From positions 1 to 64,000 of the forward strand of contig CDMY01000138.1 in assembly GCA_001179505.1 (NCBI GenBank): DNA of 64,000 nt, given 5' to 3'. The stretch is from Vitrella brassicaformis. Taxonomy: Eukaryota > Sar > Vitrellaceae. Position numbers and translations under genes: made by a program. This document shows, one piece after another, positions 34,043 to 47,100 of this stretch (within the stretch, counting starts at the first letter, position 1; every line of letters starts with the position of its first letter). Below the pieces are notes generated by a model. The model saw only the letters and a program-made list of their open reading frames with translations. It was not told the DNA's origin and did no database searches.

Positions 34043-35392
34043 GCAGAAGCGCAAATCAGAACCGAGCTCGTCTGCCGCTGCTGCTGCTTCTGCTGCGGCA
34101 CCATCGCCAGAGGACACGGAGAGTGAAGGTGAGCGGTCTGACGACGGATGGGAGGCCGACCCGGTACTTTTCGCTGAGGAAGGATGACTCTCATGCGCAA
34201 TCACTCCTGTTGCCTCTTGCTACCTTGTGTTTTGCTATTTTTGTCAGGTTATTTGTGACGACAACGAGCTCTTGATAACTGCTCAGGTCTTCGCCGACGC
34301 CGTCGAGGGGATCAAAGTTGACGATACAACCATCGAACCCGAGAAGGAAGTGGGGGAGCTCTTCGACGAGTATGAGATGTACGTCGTAAGCCCAGGCGAC
34401 TACATCCCCGAGGAAGACATGCCATCCCCCACCCGTCTTCCCGGCCCCCAACAGCAGGATCCCACTCCCTCTACCCTCCCTGCGCACATTCCGGCCCCGC
34501 ACCAAGGGCAACCAGTCGATCGTGGCGTCTCGCCTGCGGGAGGTGAAGAGGCCTGCCAGTGACGCGGGCAAGGAGGAGGAAGAGGCACGACAGTCTGGAA
34601 GGTGGGAGAACCGTCGTCGGTGTCGAAAGCGTTGCCTGCTCTGCCGGACCAACTCATTTTCAACGTCATTGACGTGAGCAATCCAGACGCACACAGGATC
34701 CATCCTCTCTTCTGCATGCCCTCTCCCCCTTCTGTGTTGGCTACCTGTGCAAATCTTCCAGTATGTGTGGAAGAACGAGATATGGGGGCACAAGAACCAC
34801 AAAGTGCAGGCACCGTGGCGGTTTGAGGACATGCTCTGGAACACACATACACACACACACACACACACAGAGTTTTGTGTGTGTGTGTGTCCATGGCATT
34901 GTTCGTGTGAGTGTGAATGTGTGTGCATCTGCCCGGCCTGTTTGCTTGCAGGATGGTTCCCCCGACGCTGCTTTGCTGAACTGGGAGAGGGATTTCTGCT
35001 CAGCTCTNNNNNNNNNNNNNNNNNNNNNNNNNNNNNNNNNNNNNNNNNNNNNNNNNNNNNNNNNNNNNNNNNNNNNNNNNNNNNNNNNNNNNNNNNNNNN
35101 NNNNNNNNNNNNNNNNNNNNNNNNNNNNNNNNNNNNNNNNNNNNNNNNNNNNNNNNNNNNNNNNNNNNNNNNNNNNNNNNNNNNNNNNNNNNNNNNNNNN
35201 NNNNNNNNNNNNNNNNNNNNNNNNNNNNNNNNNNNNNNNNNNNNNNNNNNNNNNNNNNNNNNNNNNNNNNNNNNNNNNNNNNNNNNNNNNNNNNNNNNNN
35301 NNNNNNNGGGGGGGCGGGGGGATGTGTCTCTGCTGCATTGATTTGACTGACGCAGCTGGTGGAGTGGATGACCAATGGGGTCATGCTCAGCT
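34043..35392 (+). CDS. Unknown protein, interrupted by assembly gap
   Basis: An exon after the AG at 34042 reads QKRKSEPSSSAAAAS, SPEDTESEGERSDDGWEADP, then joins across an intron to VICDDNELLITAQVFADAVE, KVDDTTIEPEKEVGELFDEY and EMYVVSPGDYIPEEDM. Further coding pieces are VSKALPALPDQLIFNVID, YVWKNEIWGHKNHKVQAPWR-FEDMLWN, DGSPDAALLNWERDFC (running into the gap) and LVEWMTNGVMLS (after it, donor GTAAGT at 35393). The acidic Ser-rich start and helical body suggest a nuclear or cytosolic protein; I do not recognise the family. Both ends are missing: the start codon is in an unidentified upstream exon, and the 3' end was not found after 35392. Confidence 0.5.
35008..35307. other. Assembly gap (300 N)
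   Basis: Exactly 300 N, a conventional placeholder length; the real size is unknown. Confidence 0.99.
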
Positions 35393-36690
35393 GTAAGTAC
35401 CTGTCTGTCGTGGCCGGCCGGCCTGCGTGCGTGCGTTGTGTAGTCTCGTCTCGTCTTGTTTTCCGTGCTGTGCTCTTCTCTCCGTCGGTGTGCTGCTCTT
35501 CATGGCTGCATGGCACCACACCACACGCCACTGATTGACGTGTGTGTTATGGGTTGATGTGACCAACACACTGGTTAGTAACGTCAGTCTCTTCATGTCA
35601 TGGTACTTACCATGCACACCATGCCTCATGCACTTGACTTGATGTGCGTATGCGTTTGTTTATGGGTGCCTGCCTTTCGGACGTTCCCTCTCTTACACAC
35701 TCACTCGATCGCAGGACGCACACACACATCCATCGCTTGTCATCTGGCACCTTTCCCACCACACCCACCACACCCCCTTACTTGCGCACCGACCCTATCA
35801 GCCAGCCAGCCAGCAAGCCAGCCAGCCAGCCATGCAGGCCCATCCATCCTATTGGCATCGCATCATGCGAGTGTGTCACTACATAAACACCAACCAACCG
35901 AGAGAGACAGGTCGACTGACTCCACCACACACAGAATTGACAGCAAGCAGTGAGAGAGAAGGTTCGTTCGTATGGAGTGAGTGGAGTGGGTGGCCGAGCG
36001 GGTTGAAGATATGAGTGGGGAACGTAACGCGTAGATCAACAACACACACAGCAGCCAGCCATTCGTGTGACCGTTTTGCCCCTCCCTCCATCCATCCATC
36101 CACCCGTCGCTCCCTGCTCAGTTGCGAGCAGAGAAGGAGAGGCCAGGGGAATCTGTGCAGTCATATGCGCGTTCTCTGCCTCGATACTCCTGAATAAACC
36201 CGTGTGGATAAGAAAAGTACCTCTACGCTCTCTGTCTGTCTGTCTGTCTGCCTGTCTGATGGGCAGAAAGACAACTCGGATCAACGCAAAACGTAGGAAG
36301 TAAAAAGCAAAAATTTAGCAAGAGTGGTAGAAACAGACAGAGACAAAGAGAGAACGCCCGAAACAAAGCACCCCAAATCGGAAAGAGCGACAGAGAGTGT
36401 CAACGACGCAACCTTCCAGCCCCCCGTTCCTGCCACGCATCGCCGAACCAGCCAGCCAGTCGAGTAAGTCAGTGGGTCAGCCCATTTCTTGCCCCTTCGG
36501 CGGGTCCAGCAAGCCAGCTCATTCAATCCATCAATCCCTCCCTCCATCCTGCCCAAATCGACCGGTCCCCTGTCGTCCCCCCCATCGCTGCCCCCTCGCC
36601 GCCCCCTTGCCGGCAGCTCCACAGACCGGGTCCCCCTCCCCCTCTCCCTCTCGCCCCGGCCATCATCCAGCACCCACCTTCGCACATACG
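35393..36690. other. Mostly noncoding; may hold the missing 3' exons of the gapped gene
   Basis: (CCAG)n near 35800-35830, (ATCC)n near 36090 and (TCTG)n near 36230. No convincing exon. Confidence 0.35.
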
Positions 36691-38208
36691 TCACGCTGGT
36701 GCCGTCGTGATCATCGCACAGTGGTAGATGGGCATGCTCGCATCGTCGTGCTCGTCGCCGCGTTCGGCTGAGGCGTCGTCTGGCTCCTCGGGTATGGGCG
36801 GGAGACGGCATGATACACTCACTGTGCAGGGGGTGGGGAGGGGGCGGGGGCGCGCTGGGCAGAAGCGATAATGGGACAGGTCATGTTCCGACAAGGGGCC
36901 CTGCAGACAACAGACGGAGCACACCACAAGGGCGACAGACAGGTGCATCCGTGCCAACGTCAGTCAGCCGATGGGTGGATATGCCTGCGTGCGCTGCACT
37001 GCGCCTTGGCTGTATGCCAACCTTTCGGACTCTTGAAGGACCATATGCGTTTTCTTGACGTCATCGAAGTACAGCTCCCAGTCGTTGCGCTCGTGGTTTC
37101 CCTCCCAAGGTGCGCATCCCAACTGAGTCAGTCCACTGCTGCAGAGGGAAGAGACAAAGACAATATGAGGAAGGGCGATGAGTCTCTCTGCCTTGTTTAG
37201 ACTCACCACCAGCGGGCGTGTGTTGTCGTCTCCGAGCAAAGCGGCAGCCTGGTCACACTCGGCTGCCTTGGCAGCGTAGCCACGACGCCGAAGCTCGTGA
37301 GTGACACACCTTGACAACGCCGCCTGTGTTGGTCGTCTGCCGTATAAGGGACACGTTCTTGCGGCCACTCAGTCAGGGTCTGCACACAACACATGCCAAA
37401 CAGCCACACATGCCAAACAGCCACACATGTATGCGGGAGGGGTCGATAGTTCACCTTAATTGTCGAACTCGTCGAAGAGGTTGTCGAGCTGCGGTTTTCG
37501 TTGACTCGGATTCATAGAGTCCCACTCTGTCACACTCTCAGGAACACCGATGACCTGAATAAATGACACATGGGCAAGGAAGAGAAACCTCGAAAGGAGT
37601 ACATATGTGATCGCACGATGTCTCATTTGCTCACGTGGTGCTTGCAGATCCATCCCAATCCATCCATCCATCCCAAGAGGCCACACAGTGAGGCCGCCCC
37701 GCCACCAGTCAGCAAGGGGGCGACGACAACGCTCCGAGAGCGCCTGGTGAAGCGGCGTCGGCAGGCACATCACCAGACAGACAGACCTGCAACAAACATA
37801 CACAAACAAACATTGCAAACCGGCAGGTCTCTGTCACTCTCGGATGGATCTCTCACCGGGCAAATGACAGCCGTCCGTCGATGTCTGTCGCTGCACCGCT
37901 CACAGCGCTCTGCTCGCCCGCCTCATGGACGCACTCACTCCCACGTCGGCTGCACTGCGCGACGTGTCCAAGACCAAGGCTGAACACATAACATACACAA
38001 GGGAGAGAAGGCACTGGCTTATCTGCACTGTCTTCCTTCTGGCACCGCACCCAGGCGGCTCACCGCACATCAGATCTGCCAGATGACCCTCCTCATTCAC
38101 TCAGTCATGCCCTCGTGTCATCCTTGGCCGCTCGCGGGCGCTGCCCGCTGACAAACAGACAGAGAGGGAAGGACACCTGCAGTCCGACCAGATCTCATCG
38201 TCGCCCAT
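36691..38208 (-). CDS. Unknown multi-exon protein
   Basis: Coding-like pieces with splice-like borders run in order: MGDDEIWSDCR, GHLADLMCGE, a helical piece near 37900-37980 (AADVGVSASMRRASRAL or the overlapping frame), IGVPESVTEWDSMNPSQRK then PQLDNLFDEFDN, SRCVTHELRRRGYAAKAAE then CDQAAALLGDD, GLTQLGCAPWEGNHER, WELYFDDVKKTHMVLQESER, and an acidic end RLPPIPEEPDDASAERGDEH...CAMITTAPA with a TGA at complement 36691. No domain is recognised. The frame choice is uncertain for the helical piece and for the last exon, where an Arg-rich alternative frame is also open. Confidence 0.45.
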
Positions 38209-39584
38209 CAGCAGTCTGTCTGCAGTGCTCTCTCTCCTTCGGTCACCTGGTTGGCTCTGATTCCTTAGGACCCCCGACAACACACATTTAAGCGCCAGAT
38301 CACCGCTCCCCTCAGAAGATCGTCCGTCACATTCAATTTCTGAGCTCCCGGGCCCCATCCAACGCACTTTGGCCCCATCGCCCCTTCCTCCCCTCCCCGA
38401 TCGCTTTGCGAGCTTAGCTCGGTGATTCGCAAATGAAGCATTCGCTCGCTGCTGCAGTCATTCCCTCGAGCAGGCCAGGGCCTGCCAGACACAACCAAAA
38501 CCGAAGCAGTCACGAGATTCTTCTTCGGTGCTGGCTTGTGTTGTTCTGACCTGGTGCTCATCCCCCTGCTGTCTGATGGCCCCTGGAGCATCTCATTGGC
38601 CTCTCCGACGTGGCTCATTCCCCTCTGTGGCTCTGAATTGCCCTTCGACTCGTTCCCACCAGCTGAGGCGAGAAAAGTGGCTGAGGTCTTCCCGCAGCAG
38701 TGCAGCAGAGCTGAGCTGAGCGTCAAGGCTGACGGCATCCAATCCATTGCACATCAGCCGCCGGATGCCACAGAGGCGCATCGCATCCGTGGGGGCCAGG
38801 GTGGTCTCCGGTCTCTCCTTCTCAATGCCTTTGGTTGCCTTGGCTGTCGGCCTGCTGGTCATGGCCCTGCTGCTGCTCAGTCGTGTCACGCGGCACGCCA
38901 AAAGGGCAGCCGAACGGCACGGCGGACGGCCTCGCCCTCCACACCTTCACAGCCAGATCAGACAGACAGACGATGAGATAGATGCTCATTGCTGACTCTG
39001 TTGGTCGCTGTGGTTGGTGTGGTTGTCCTTGATCAGATGCTCATCGTCCTGTTGTTGCTGCTGCGCTGCACTGCGTTGCGGTGCGTCGAGCAGTCGGCGA
39101 GCTATAGCCGAGACAGATCCGAATCCTTGACGGAACCACATCTGCGAGGCTTGGCGTGTACTGTCGTAGACGTCAAAGGAAACTGGTCTGTCCACTGAGT
39201 TACAGGTCGGTCATCGTGCTGCTTTGATCTTTCCGGTCCCGCCGCCCGCGCCACAAAGCAGAAGGTGAGAGTCACAGTGAGTGGCAGCCAACCAGATCTT
39301 CAAGAGGACAGACGAGCAGGAGACTCACCCATCCCACCGCAGCAACCCTTTTGCGTGCCTGCCTGTCACTTCAGGCTTCGTCGCATCTTGTGCGTTTCAC
39401 CCGCTCCTGACGCAATCGGTGACTCAAGTGAGCTGAGCTGCACTCGCACAGCACTCTGCACCTCACGGCCACTGCTGCGCACCCACTTGTCAGAAACCGA
39501 TTGCCTTTCTGTGTGTCTCTGGGTGACTGACTGTGTGTAGGTGCTGCTTCCATCCGTCTCGCGGTCAGACATACTCGCGCGAAC
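38209..39584. other. Region with two weak opposing open frames
   Basis: On the minus strand, 38986-39195 encodes a natural-looking 69-residue frame (MDRPVSFDVYDSTRQASQMW, then a Gln-run and polar tail). On the plus strand, 38747-38995 encodes a frame with one strong hydrophobic helix (MPLVALAVGLLVMALLLL) and a basic flank. Neither has homology I recognise, and both could be chance. A promoter for the gene at 39585 must also lie here. Confidence 0.3.
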
Positions 39585-41170
39585 ATGAGCAGCCGTGTTA
39601 AACGCCGGGTCGGCCATGATGGAGGTACGCGTAATTGGGTGTGCGCAAAACTGAAGTCGCCTCATCCATCTCCGTTGCGTGTGTCCGTGTGTCATTTTTT
39701 GTCCATCAGGTGCCACTGCTTTGTCACAAAGCTCAGGCAGGTGCGCGACCAGGTGGAGGCTCTGTACGTCTACGCAGACGAGAGAGGAGTCAAGGTCTGC
39801 CCCAAGAAGGCCTCCGGCAGGAACGTCAAGAGCTTCTCCGTCAGCACGTACAAGACCCTCCGCTCTGCCATTGAGTCGGCCATCCGCTATAGAAATGGGA
39901 TCTACAAGAGCCAGCCCATCATCGGGTGGGAGGAGCTGCTGGAGGCGCACACCTTCCCTGACGATAACGATCAGGTGAGGAGCACGGGGGCCGGGAAACG
40001 TGGGTCAAAGAGAGGATCGACGCGGTCAGATGTCTCTCGTCTGATCTCTGTGTACGTCTCCAGGACGCTGGCGGTTCGCGCAACGCCGACAAGAGCACCA
40101 AGCGGCGCCGGACAGGTAGGCATGGATGGGGGAACGGATGGGGGGCACATGTCTGTCTGTCGCTCATGGCGTCGTTGTCGTGTCACCTGTGGGTGGGTAT
40201 GTGTCAGGCTCCCGTCGCGACTCGGCCAACGACCACCACATGCCGCCCTCTGCAGAGGAGGTGCTCTTCCCTAATCCCCCGCCCAACACCTTGAACGGGG
40301 GCCAAGCTGCTGCTGCTGCTGCTGCTGCCGCTGGTGGCGGTGGTGGTGGTCCCCCCGCACTCGCACCGCCACCGCCACCAGCGGCGCACAACGGTGACCG
40401 CGTCAAGGAGGAGGTGGGAGAGGGCGGCGTCGGGGGTGCTCAGCCTGAGCAAAACGGTGGCGCCTTCGAGCGAGAGGGAGGCGCCGGTGCGGGCGGCGCT
40501 GCGCCCCAGTCTGAGGAGCACGGGGGCCACGTCAAGCGGGAGGGAGAGGGCGGGGAGGGCGAGGGCGGGGAGTGGGCTGGTGAAGGCCAGCCTGCCGGGG
40601 GGGGCGGCCGCGTCTACGTCAAGCAAGAGGAGGAGGGTCAGTCAACACACGCACAATGAATGTCATGGACGTGGACCTGTATGTCTGCATGTGTTTGTGT
40701 GCGTGTGTGCACTGCAGAGACGTTCGTGACGCTAGAGCTGTCCCAGCTCAAGACTCAGGACATCATCAACATATGGGGGCTGGACGCGAACCTCCGAGAC
40801 CTCGTCGGCAAAGTCGAGCAGGTACACACGCACACAAGTCGAGAAGGTGATGGGATGGGATGGGATGGGTGGGATGGGATGGTGTGTGTGTGGTTCGGTC
40901 GCTTTGTGTGTCTACCCATCTCTAGTTCAAGGTGCATGGCCAGTTGCTTGCTGCGGTCCTGGACATCCCCAACTGGCGCAACGACCTGAAGGTGTGGGAC
41001 AAGGCACTGGGAGGCCACTTCGTGTTGGGCGAGATGTCATACATCAACGGGTGGCTCAAAAGAATCGACCCACATGCGGTGAGTGACTTAGTGAGTCAGT
41101 CAGTCAGTCAAGCCCACCTGCGAGTGTGTGTGTGTGTTGGTTTCAGGTGCAGGTGCCTATCCTGGGCTGA
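39585..41170 (+). CDS. Nuclear-looking protein with an AP2-like segment
   Basis: After a short first exon (MSSRVKRRVGHDG) the protein reads VRDQVEALYVYADERGVKV, CPKKASGRNVKSFSVSTYKT, LRSAIESAIRYRNG. Three predicted strands followed by a helix, with KSFSVxxY and a helix ending in xxR, resemble an apicomplexan AP2 DNA-binding domain; this is tentative because the usual Trp residues are missing. Then come a nuclear-localisation-like KSTKRRRT, a Gly/Pro/Ala-rich linker with several VKxEE motifs that could be SUMO sites, and a helical C-terminal part (VTLELSQLKTQDIINIWGLD; GQLLAAVLDIPNWRNDLKVW; GEMSYINGWLKRIDPHA), ending VQVPILG, TGA at 41168. There are about seven exons. A transcription-factor role is inference. 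Confidence 0.6.
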
Positions 41171-43415
41171 CGTAGACACACTGCCCGCCCTGACAGTGAT
41201 GCGGTGGGTGATGATATGTTCACAGAGAGAGTCCGCACTAGTATGCCATGACATCCCTGACGGCATCTGTCCTGTTTGTGTGTTGCAGACACATGGCTGG
41301 CTGTCCGGTACCTTCGGTGCGTGGCTTTGCTGTGAAAGTGTTTTCTTCTCTCACTCTCGCCCACCCACCCTGTCTTGTCGGCAGTGACGGGCTGTTTTGC
41401 TGACACGGAGGCCATCATCTGTAAGGACATACAGACATACAGACGTACATACATAACGCATATGTCGTCGGAGTGATGTCTGTCTGCATGGTTCATGTCG
41501 CCTGCGTGTGGCCCCCTCCCCCCCTCTCTCTCTCCCCCGCATGGACTTGTGTGTGAGTGCTTCATGTTTTGTGGCATGTGTGACGCGGAAGTCTCTGTGA
41601 GCGTGTCGTGTGGGACGGAGTCGATGCTGATATGTCGTCCTGCCTTTGCCTTTTATCCAGTCAGATGGTTTAAGATGATGCCTGTCGGTCTTGCATATCT
41701 CTGCCTTCTGCCTTCCTGCCTGTCTGCACGTGTGCGACCCAGCTGCCAATGGGCACCTTGCATGTCGTCTTGGTTGGCCCTCCTACGCATAATGACTGAC
41801 TGAATGAAGGACTTGTATTGTGTTGCGTCGTGTGGTGTGGTGTGGCGTTGGGTGGGGCGGGCCGGATTGATTGACTGATTGATCAGGTGCACGTGCCTGC
41901 CTTCACGTGTGCGACTTACTGACCAAACAGACAGACAGACAGACTGACTGACAGGCAGTGACTGGTTGCTTCAGAGCGACCTTTGTGGCCGTGTGTCGCT
42001 CACTCACCGATGAGTGGCGGCTGGATATCCATCATGCAGTCCGTCTGTATTGTTCTGATGCAGTCAGCGGTGCGGTTCGTGGCTGCCTGCGATGGAATCA
42101 CTGTCTGTGTTCATGTGCACGAGTGCGGGTGGGTGTGGGCCTGTGACGCGACGTGACGCGACGTGGTGTGGTGTGGCACGGCAGAGGGGCGTTTGTGTGA
42201 GAGAGACCTTAGTGTGTATGCGCTGCCTGTCTGCCACCGATTCTTTCAAGCTTGTGTGTGGCGTCTGCCGGTGTGATGTGACTGGTGTGATGTGACATCT
42301 CTGTCGTGCTGTGTGGTGGCTGCCTCCCTGCCTCCCTGCCTGTGCATCGCTCTCTTTTTGGTCGCCCGTCTTTTGCTCTATGGTGCCATGACAGACAGAC
42401 AGACGAACATACAAACAGACAGACAGACAGACAAACAGAGAGGGAGACAGCCAGACGGACGGAATGCGCGTGTGGCTGGTTGCTTGAGCGACCTGTGTGA
42501 AAAGTGGGGCGGATTGATTGATCGTGGTGCTTCATGACATGCACTCGTTTCGTGCCTGTCTGCCTGTCTGCCTGTGTGCGACACTGTCGATCGTCAAGCG
42601 TCCTTTTGTCTGTCACAGACAGGCAGCGGCTGAGAGCGAGAGGGGAGAGGAGTGGAAGGGATGCTCGTGTGTCGCACTCACCGATGAGTGGCGGATGGAT
42701 ATCGATGGACCGGTCTGTATTGTGTTGATGCAGTGGATCTTGCGTACCTGCCTGCGATGGAATGAATGTGTTCATGTGTGTGTGAGTGAGTGCGTGTGTG
42801 GGCGCGTGACAGCGACGTGAGTGCGGGCAAGTCCTTCCCACTTTTGTGGCAGCCATGACCCTGTGAGCGTCACCCTCTCTCTCCCTCTGTGCACGTGCTT
42901 CTTGGTTGGGTGTGCGTGGGGGCTGAGCCTGGCCGAGCCTGGCCGAGCCCGTGTGTGTGCTCTCCGCTACCCCCCAGCGACGCTCAAACACAACAGTACC
43001 CAACAGACGTTCTGCTTGTCCGTGTCGTGTCGTCTTGCCTCTGCCTTTTATTCGGTTATGACGTTTCAAGATGCATGACGTGGGCCACTGTGTTGCGCGT
43101 GTGATGACTTGGCGGGGTGTGGTGTGCCGAGGACACAGTCATTTCTTTGCCTTTTTCCTTTGTATGCCTTCCTGTCTGCCCGGCCCTCTCTGTGTTACTC
43201 TGTTGCCAGGCACCCACTCCCTCACGCGCACACGTGGCTCAATCGTCCAGCGCCTCTCTCTCTATTATCTCTATCTGAGAGTGCATGTGGGTTGTCCGCA
43301 GCCATAAGCGGAAACATTTCTGAGTCTGACTGTGCGATTGATGTGTCCACCCCCCTCCCCCCTCCTCCCTCCCTCTCTGCACGTCTGCGTGGTGTGCGCC
43401 GATTTTCGTAAAGTG

Positions 43416-43447
<32 letters not shown>

Positions 43448-44118
43448 CGGGTGCCTAGAGCACGTCACGGAGTGTGGGTGTGAGGTGAAGTGCGGTTCGT
43501 GTGGAACACTCGAGGCGAGGGTGATGCGATGCGACACGTGACTCGATGGATGTGTTGGCGAGACGAGGTCACTGGCTAGGTCACTGGCGCACAAAAGGTC
43601 TTGGTTCCACACAAGGGTCGCTGACCCGACCACTCACATGAACAGACAGGTAGAGAGGGATATGTATATATAGAGAGAGGGGGAGAGAGAGATGGGCGTG
43701 TCGGCGCATTTTGTGCATAAACAAGACGATGAGTTCAACACACAAAACTGTCCTTCAGTCACCTTTGCACTCGATCTCTATGGGCTCGTCCCATCGCACC
43801 TCAGCGCATCACCACCATGGCAGCTTGAATGGCAGCAGGCAGGCATGCCCATTCACATTCGGCTGTCCCCCGAATATGATGGCCTCGAGTTAGGGGAGAC
43901 TGTCGACGTATAATGCTGCGTCTTGCAAAATTTTGACGATTCCATGGGCGACGATGCGCGACATGGCGAATGAGGTGGCTCCCAGAGTCAACTGGCTGCG
44001 CCAAGAGGAGCTGATCAACGGTGCCGTCTCAAGTTCGTCGCATTGCCAAATGCAGTGGAGCCCCTCAATCACTCAGTCTGTGGCGTCGGCTGCGCAACGG
44101 CAGCTGAGCAAGACACAC
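41171..44118. other. Gene-poor region with diverged tandem duplications
   Basis: Segments of the DNA are repeated with divergence. CACCGATGAGTGGCGGCTGG at about 42006 recurs (A for C near the end) at 42680, each followed by tctgtattgt and a CCTGCGATGGAAT block. GGATTGATTGA occurs at 41863 and 42511. TGCCTTTTAT occurs at about 41647 and 43042. The period is about 0.65-0.7 kb, with deletions. (ACAG)n and (GATG)n tracts interrupt. Short frames near 43690-43913 are not convincing genes. Confidence 0.5.
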
Positions 44119-47100
44119 ATGGTGAAGGGCTTTCTCCTCCTCGCCCTTCTCGTGGCGCCCGCATGCACTCAGTGCCCATCTGTCAGCAACTCCACTGCTA
44201 TTAATTGTCCTTCCCGCCTACTGGAAGTGGCCGCCGGTTCCCGCAGGCAGCCTATGATTGGAGGCTATGGCGACAGTGCGGACGACATCCATGGGCAGCT
44301 TGTCGGCCAGAGCAGGTGGCGTGAGATAGAGGGAAGAATGGATGCGGGCGAGAAACTGCCGCCCTGCCAGACGAGGCAGGCGGAGGTTTTTTCGCTGCGA
44401 CTGACCCGCAACGACAAGCGGCTGCCATGGAGCTGGCACGATGATGCTCAGGGCGCCAATGCCGAGGTGCTGGATGCAGAAGACCACCCACCCTTCCTGA
44501 GGCAGATGTACGCATGCACTTAATATACTCCGGACACTGCTCAGTCTTGTTGTTTGTGTCTCTGGCTCATGCCAGCACCGACCCGCACACGGGCCGGGAG
44601 GTCTCTTGGCTGGGCTTCGGTCCAGGTCGCTACCTTGTGACGCCACCTAATGGAGACCGCCGAGTCTGCTATCGCTGGGCAGAGAGCCAAAACGAAGGAT
44701 TCACCTCCGCAATCCTCATCGCTTTCGACCATCCTCCACCGCCTGGGAAGCCCATCGTCTTTCTCGACACATGGTTCGGCTTCCGTCTCGGCGCGTCCGC
44801 CGCCTATGACTATGAGCATGTCCAAGGCCATTCCGACAGTCGGGAGCTGGATGTGGACCCGGATGCGATCAACTTGGGGCTGATCGACCTACAAGCGAGA
44901 GAGCAAGACACGCCATTGGAGGAGGCTGGCAGCAAAGGGAGTCAGCCACAAGGGCACGCTCCGCCTGCCGCCGGGATGGTGCGGACGTGCTGGCGGTCGG
45001 CCGCGGGCTTCGTCTATCACTTTGTCATGTCGCAGTCGACTTTGCAGATCTTCAAGATGGGCAAGATGATCGGAGAGGTAGCTGTGCCAGCGGCCATTGC
45101 GACCAACATGCTGACACCGAGCCCTCTATCGCTGGGATGCGACCACAGGGGCAGTAACTGTTTGAAAGGGAGGGTGAGGTATATGCATTATGTCAACTCG
45201 GGCACTCTGACCTCCGACATGAGCGGCGCCGCGCAACAAGTCGCCGACAATAGTGTCTTCTTTCGTCCTGTGTCAATTGGATCGACAGAGAAGTGTCCTC
45301 CCTACGCGCAGGTGCTATTGGCTAACGGCGATCCTGTTGAGGCCTACGTCGGCAAGCCAGCCGAGCGACCGAGCATCACTCACGCTGCCAAATATCTCCG
45401 GCGGGCGATGCCTCACGGCTCGTTGCTGAGTCTCAGGTGTGTGACCGAGGGCGCCAACCTGACGTACCACGGGAGTGGCGTGGAAGAGGACACCATCAAG
45501 TGCGGCGCCGTCAAGAGCGGAGAGTGGCCCGCAAGGATACTCGAGTGCATGAGTAAGCCAGTATTCATATGCCAACTCAGACGCGATGGATCGATGGATA
45601 TTTGCCGGCTGTCTGTGTCTGCAGAGGACTGCGACCCGACCAATGCCACATGGTGGAATGATACCGACTTGGGTGGTGCCGCTGTCAACCCTCGGTACAA
45701 GCTCGTCTCCCCCCGGCGCGCCACGAGACTGCGACACGGCGAGAGAGTCCAAATGCAGTGCGGCCCGGGCTATCTGCCACCCGTCAATCTCCCCTCCGAG
45801 ACCACCCTCTGGTGCAACGACGGCCACCTCGATCAGCTGGATCTGCCATGCAAAGGTGTGCTAGGGAGGAAAGGTCCAAACATTTTGATTGTTTATTGTG
45901 TCGTTGTCTCACTCATGTCTGCCTGTAGATATGTGCCCTTCGTTGATCCTGGCGCCGCCCGACTACACTCAGCCTCTTTCCCGTGTGCGCTATCGTGTCA
46001 CGGGTGGCGAGCAGGGGCGCCCAGAAGGCGCCACCCGCACCATCCGATGTGCCGAGGACTACCGCCCCTCAACGACTAGCGGGTACAAGCAAGATTCCCA
46101 GGTCATCTACTGCCGCCAAGGAAACTGGACGGATGTGGCGCTCCAGTGCATCGGGAGCTGCGGCCAGTTCCGGTTCCCTACACATGTCGACGCCACACGC
46201 TATGTGACCGACCCGCCATACGGCGAGGTCGCCACAGGTGCGTCAGTGACGGTGTCGTGTGCTGCGGGGTTTGTGCCGAGGAAAGGGCAGAAGGCTTCTG
46301 AGCGACTCGACTGCGTGTGCTTCGGCAAGAAGGACCAGTGCGACGATGCCCACCGCTGGAGGTACACCGAGCCGCGCCTCGACTGCAAAGCCTCGTGTGG
46401 ACGCCATCCCTTCGACACCAACACCACGGACCTCTACACGGTCGACTACGGCAACACAGTGCAGTCAGTCAGTCACAAGCATGCAGCCCCCACTGTGCCC
46501 TACCTGTCGGAGGTGCGCATCACATGCAACGCCACGGCTGGGTATGGTGTGCGTTACGGTCTCGAAGAAGCAGTCACGTCCCAGTGCACTGGAGGAACCC
46601 GAGACAGCAGCGACCCGTACACAAGAGTGGACATCCAGTGCTACAGTCAGAGGGGGGGGGGGAGGGGATCACGGACAAATGAGCGGGCACAGGAGACACA
46701 AGCTGTTTCTCTTTGAATGCACGCTGTCCTTGCAGGGAAGTGCCTGAGCCCTCCTGAGTCGATGCTGCCGTCCGGCGATGCCAGCAGGAAGTATTTGCTG
46801 ACGTACACGGGAGGTGCGCCGCGGACGGTGCCTTTCCTGCACGGCAGCTCCGTGGCTCTCTCCTGCGCAGCTAACGCCCACAAGGCCACCGACCAGATGG
46901 TCGACAAACAGACACTCGTGTGCATGGACGGCAACTGGACTCAGCGGGCTCTCACCTGCAAAGGTAGGTAGGCAGGTACACTAGCAGACAGACAGACAGA
47001 CAGTATAAGCCGAGCAAAGCTTAGAAACATGCTGCTGTCTGTCGTGGATGTTTCAATTTATCGATCAGCTGACTGCGGCCCTTGGACGCCGCTACCAACG

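Noticed and set aside
36281-36811. Arg/Gly-rich 176-residue minus frame as a gene
   Set aside because: It overlaps a competing acidic frame with a natural stop, and its composition matches C/T-rich noncoding DNA read in antisense. The choice is not fully certain.
40126-40659. Gly/Ala-rich frame as a separate gene
   Set aside because: It is the middle exon of the AP2-like gene; splice sites link it to the flanking exons in frame.
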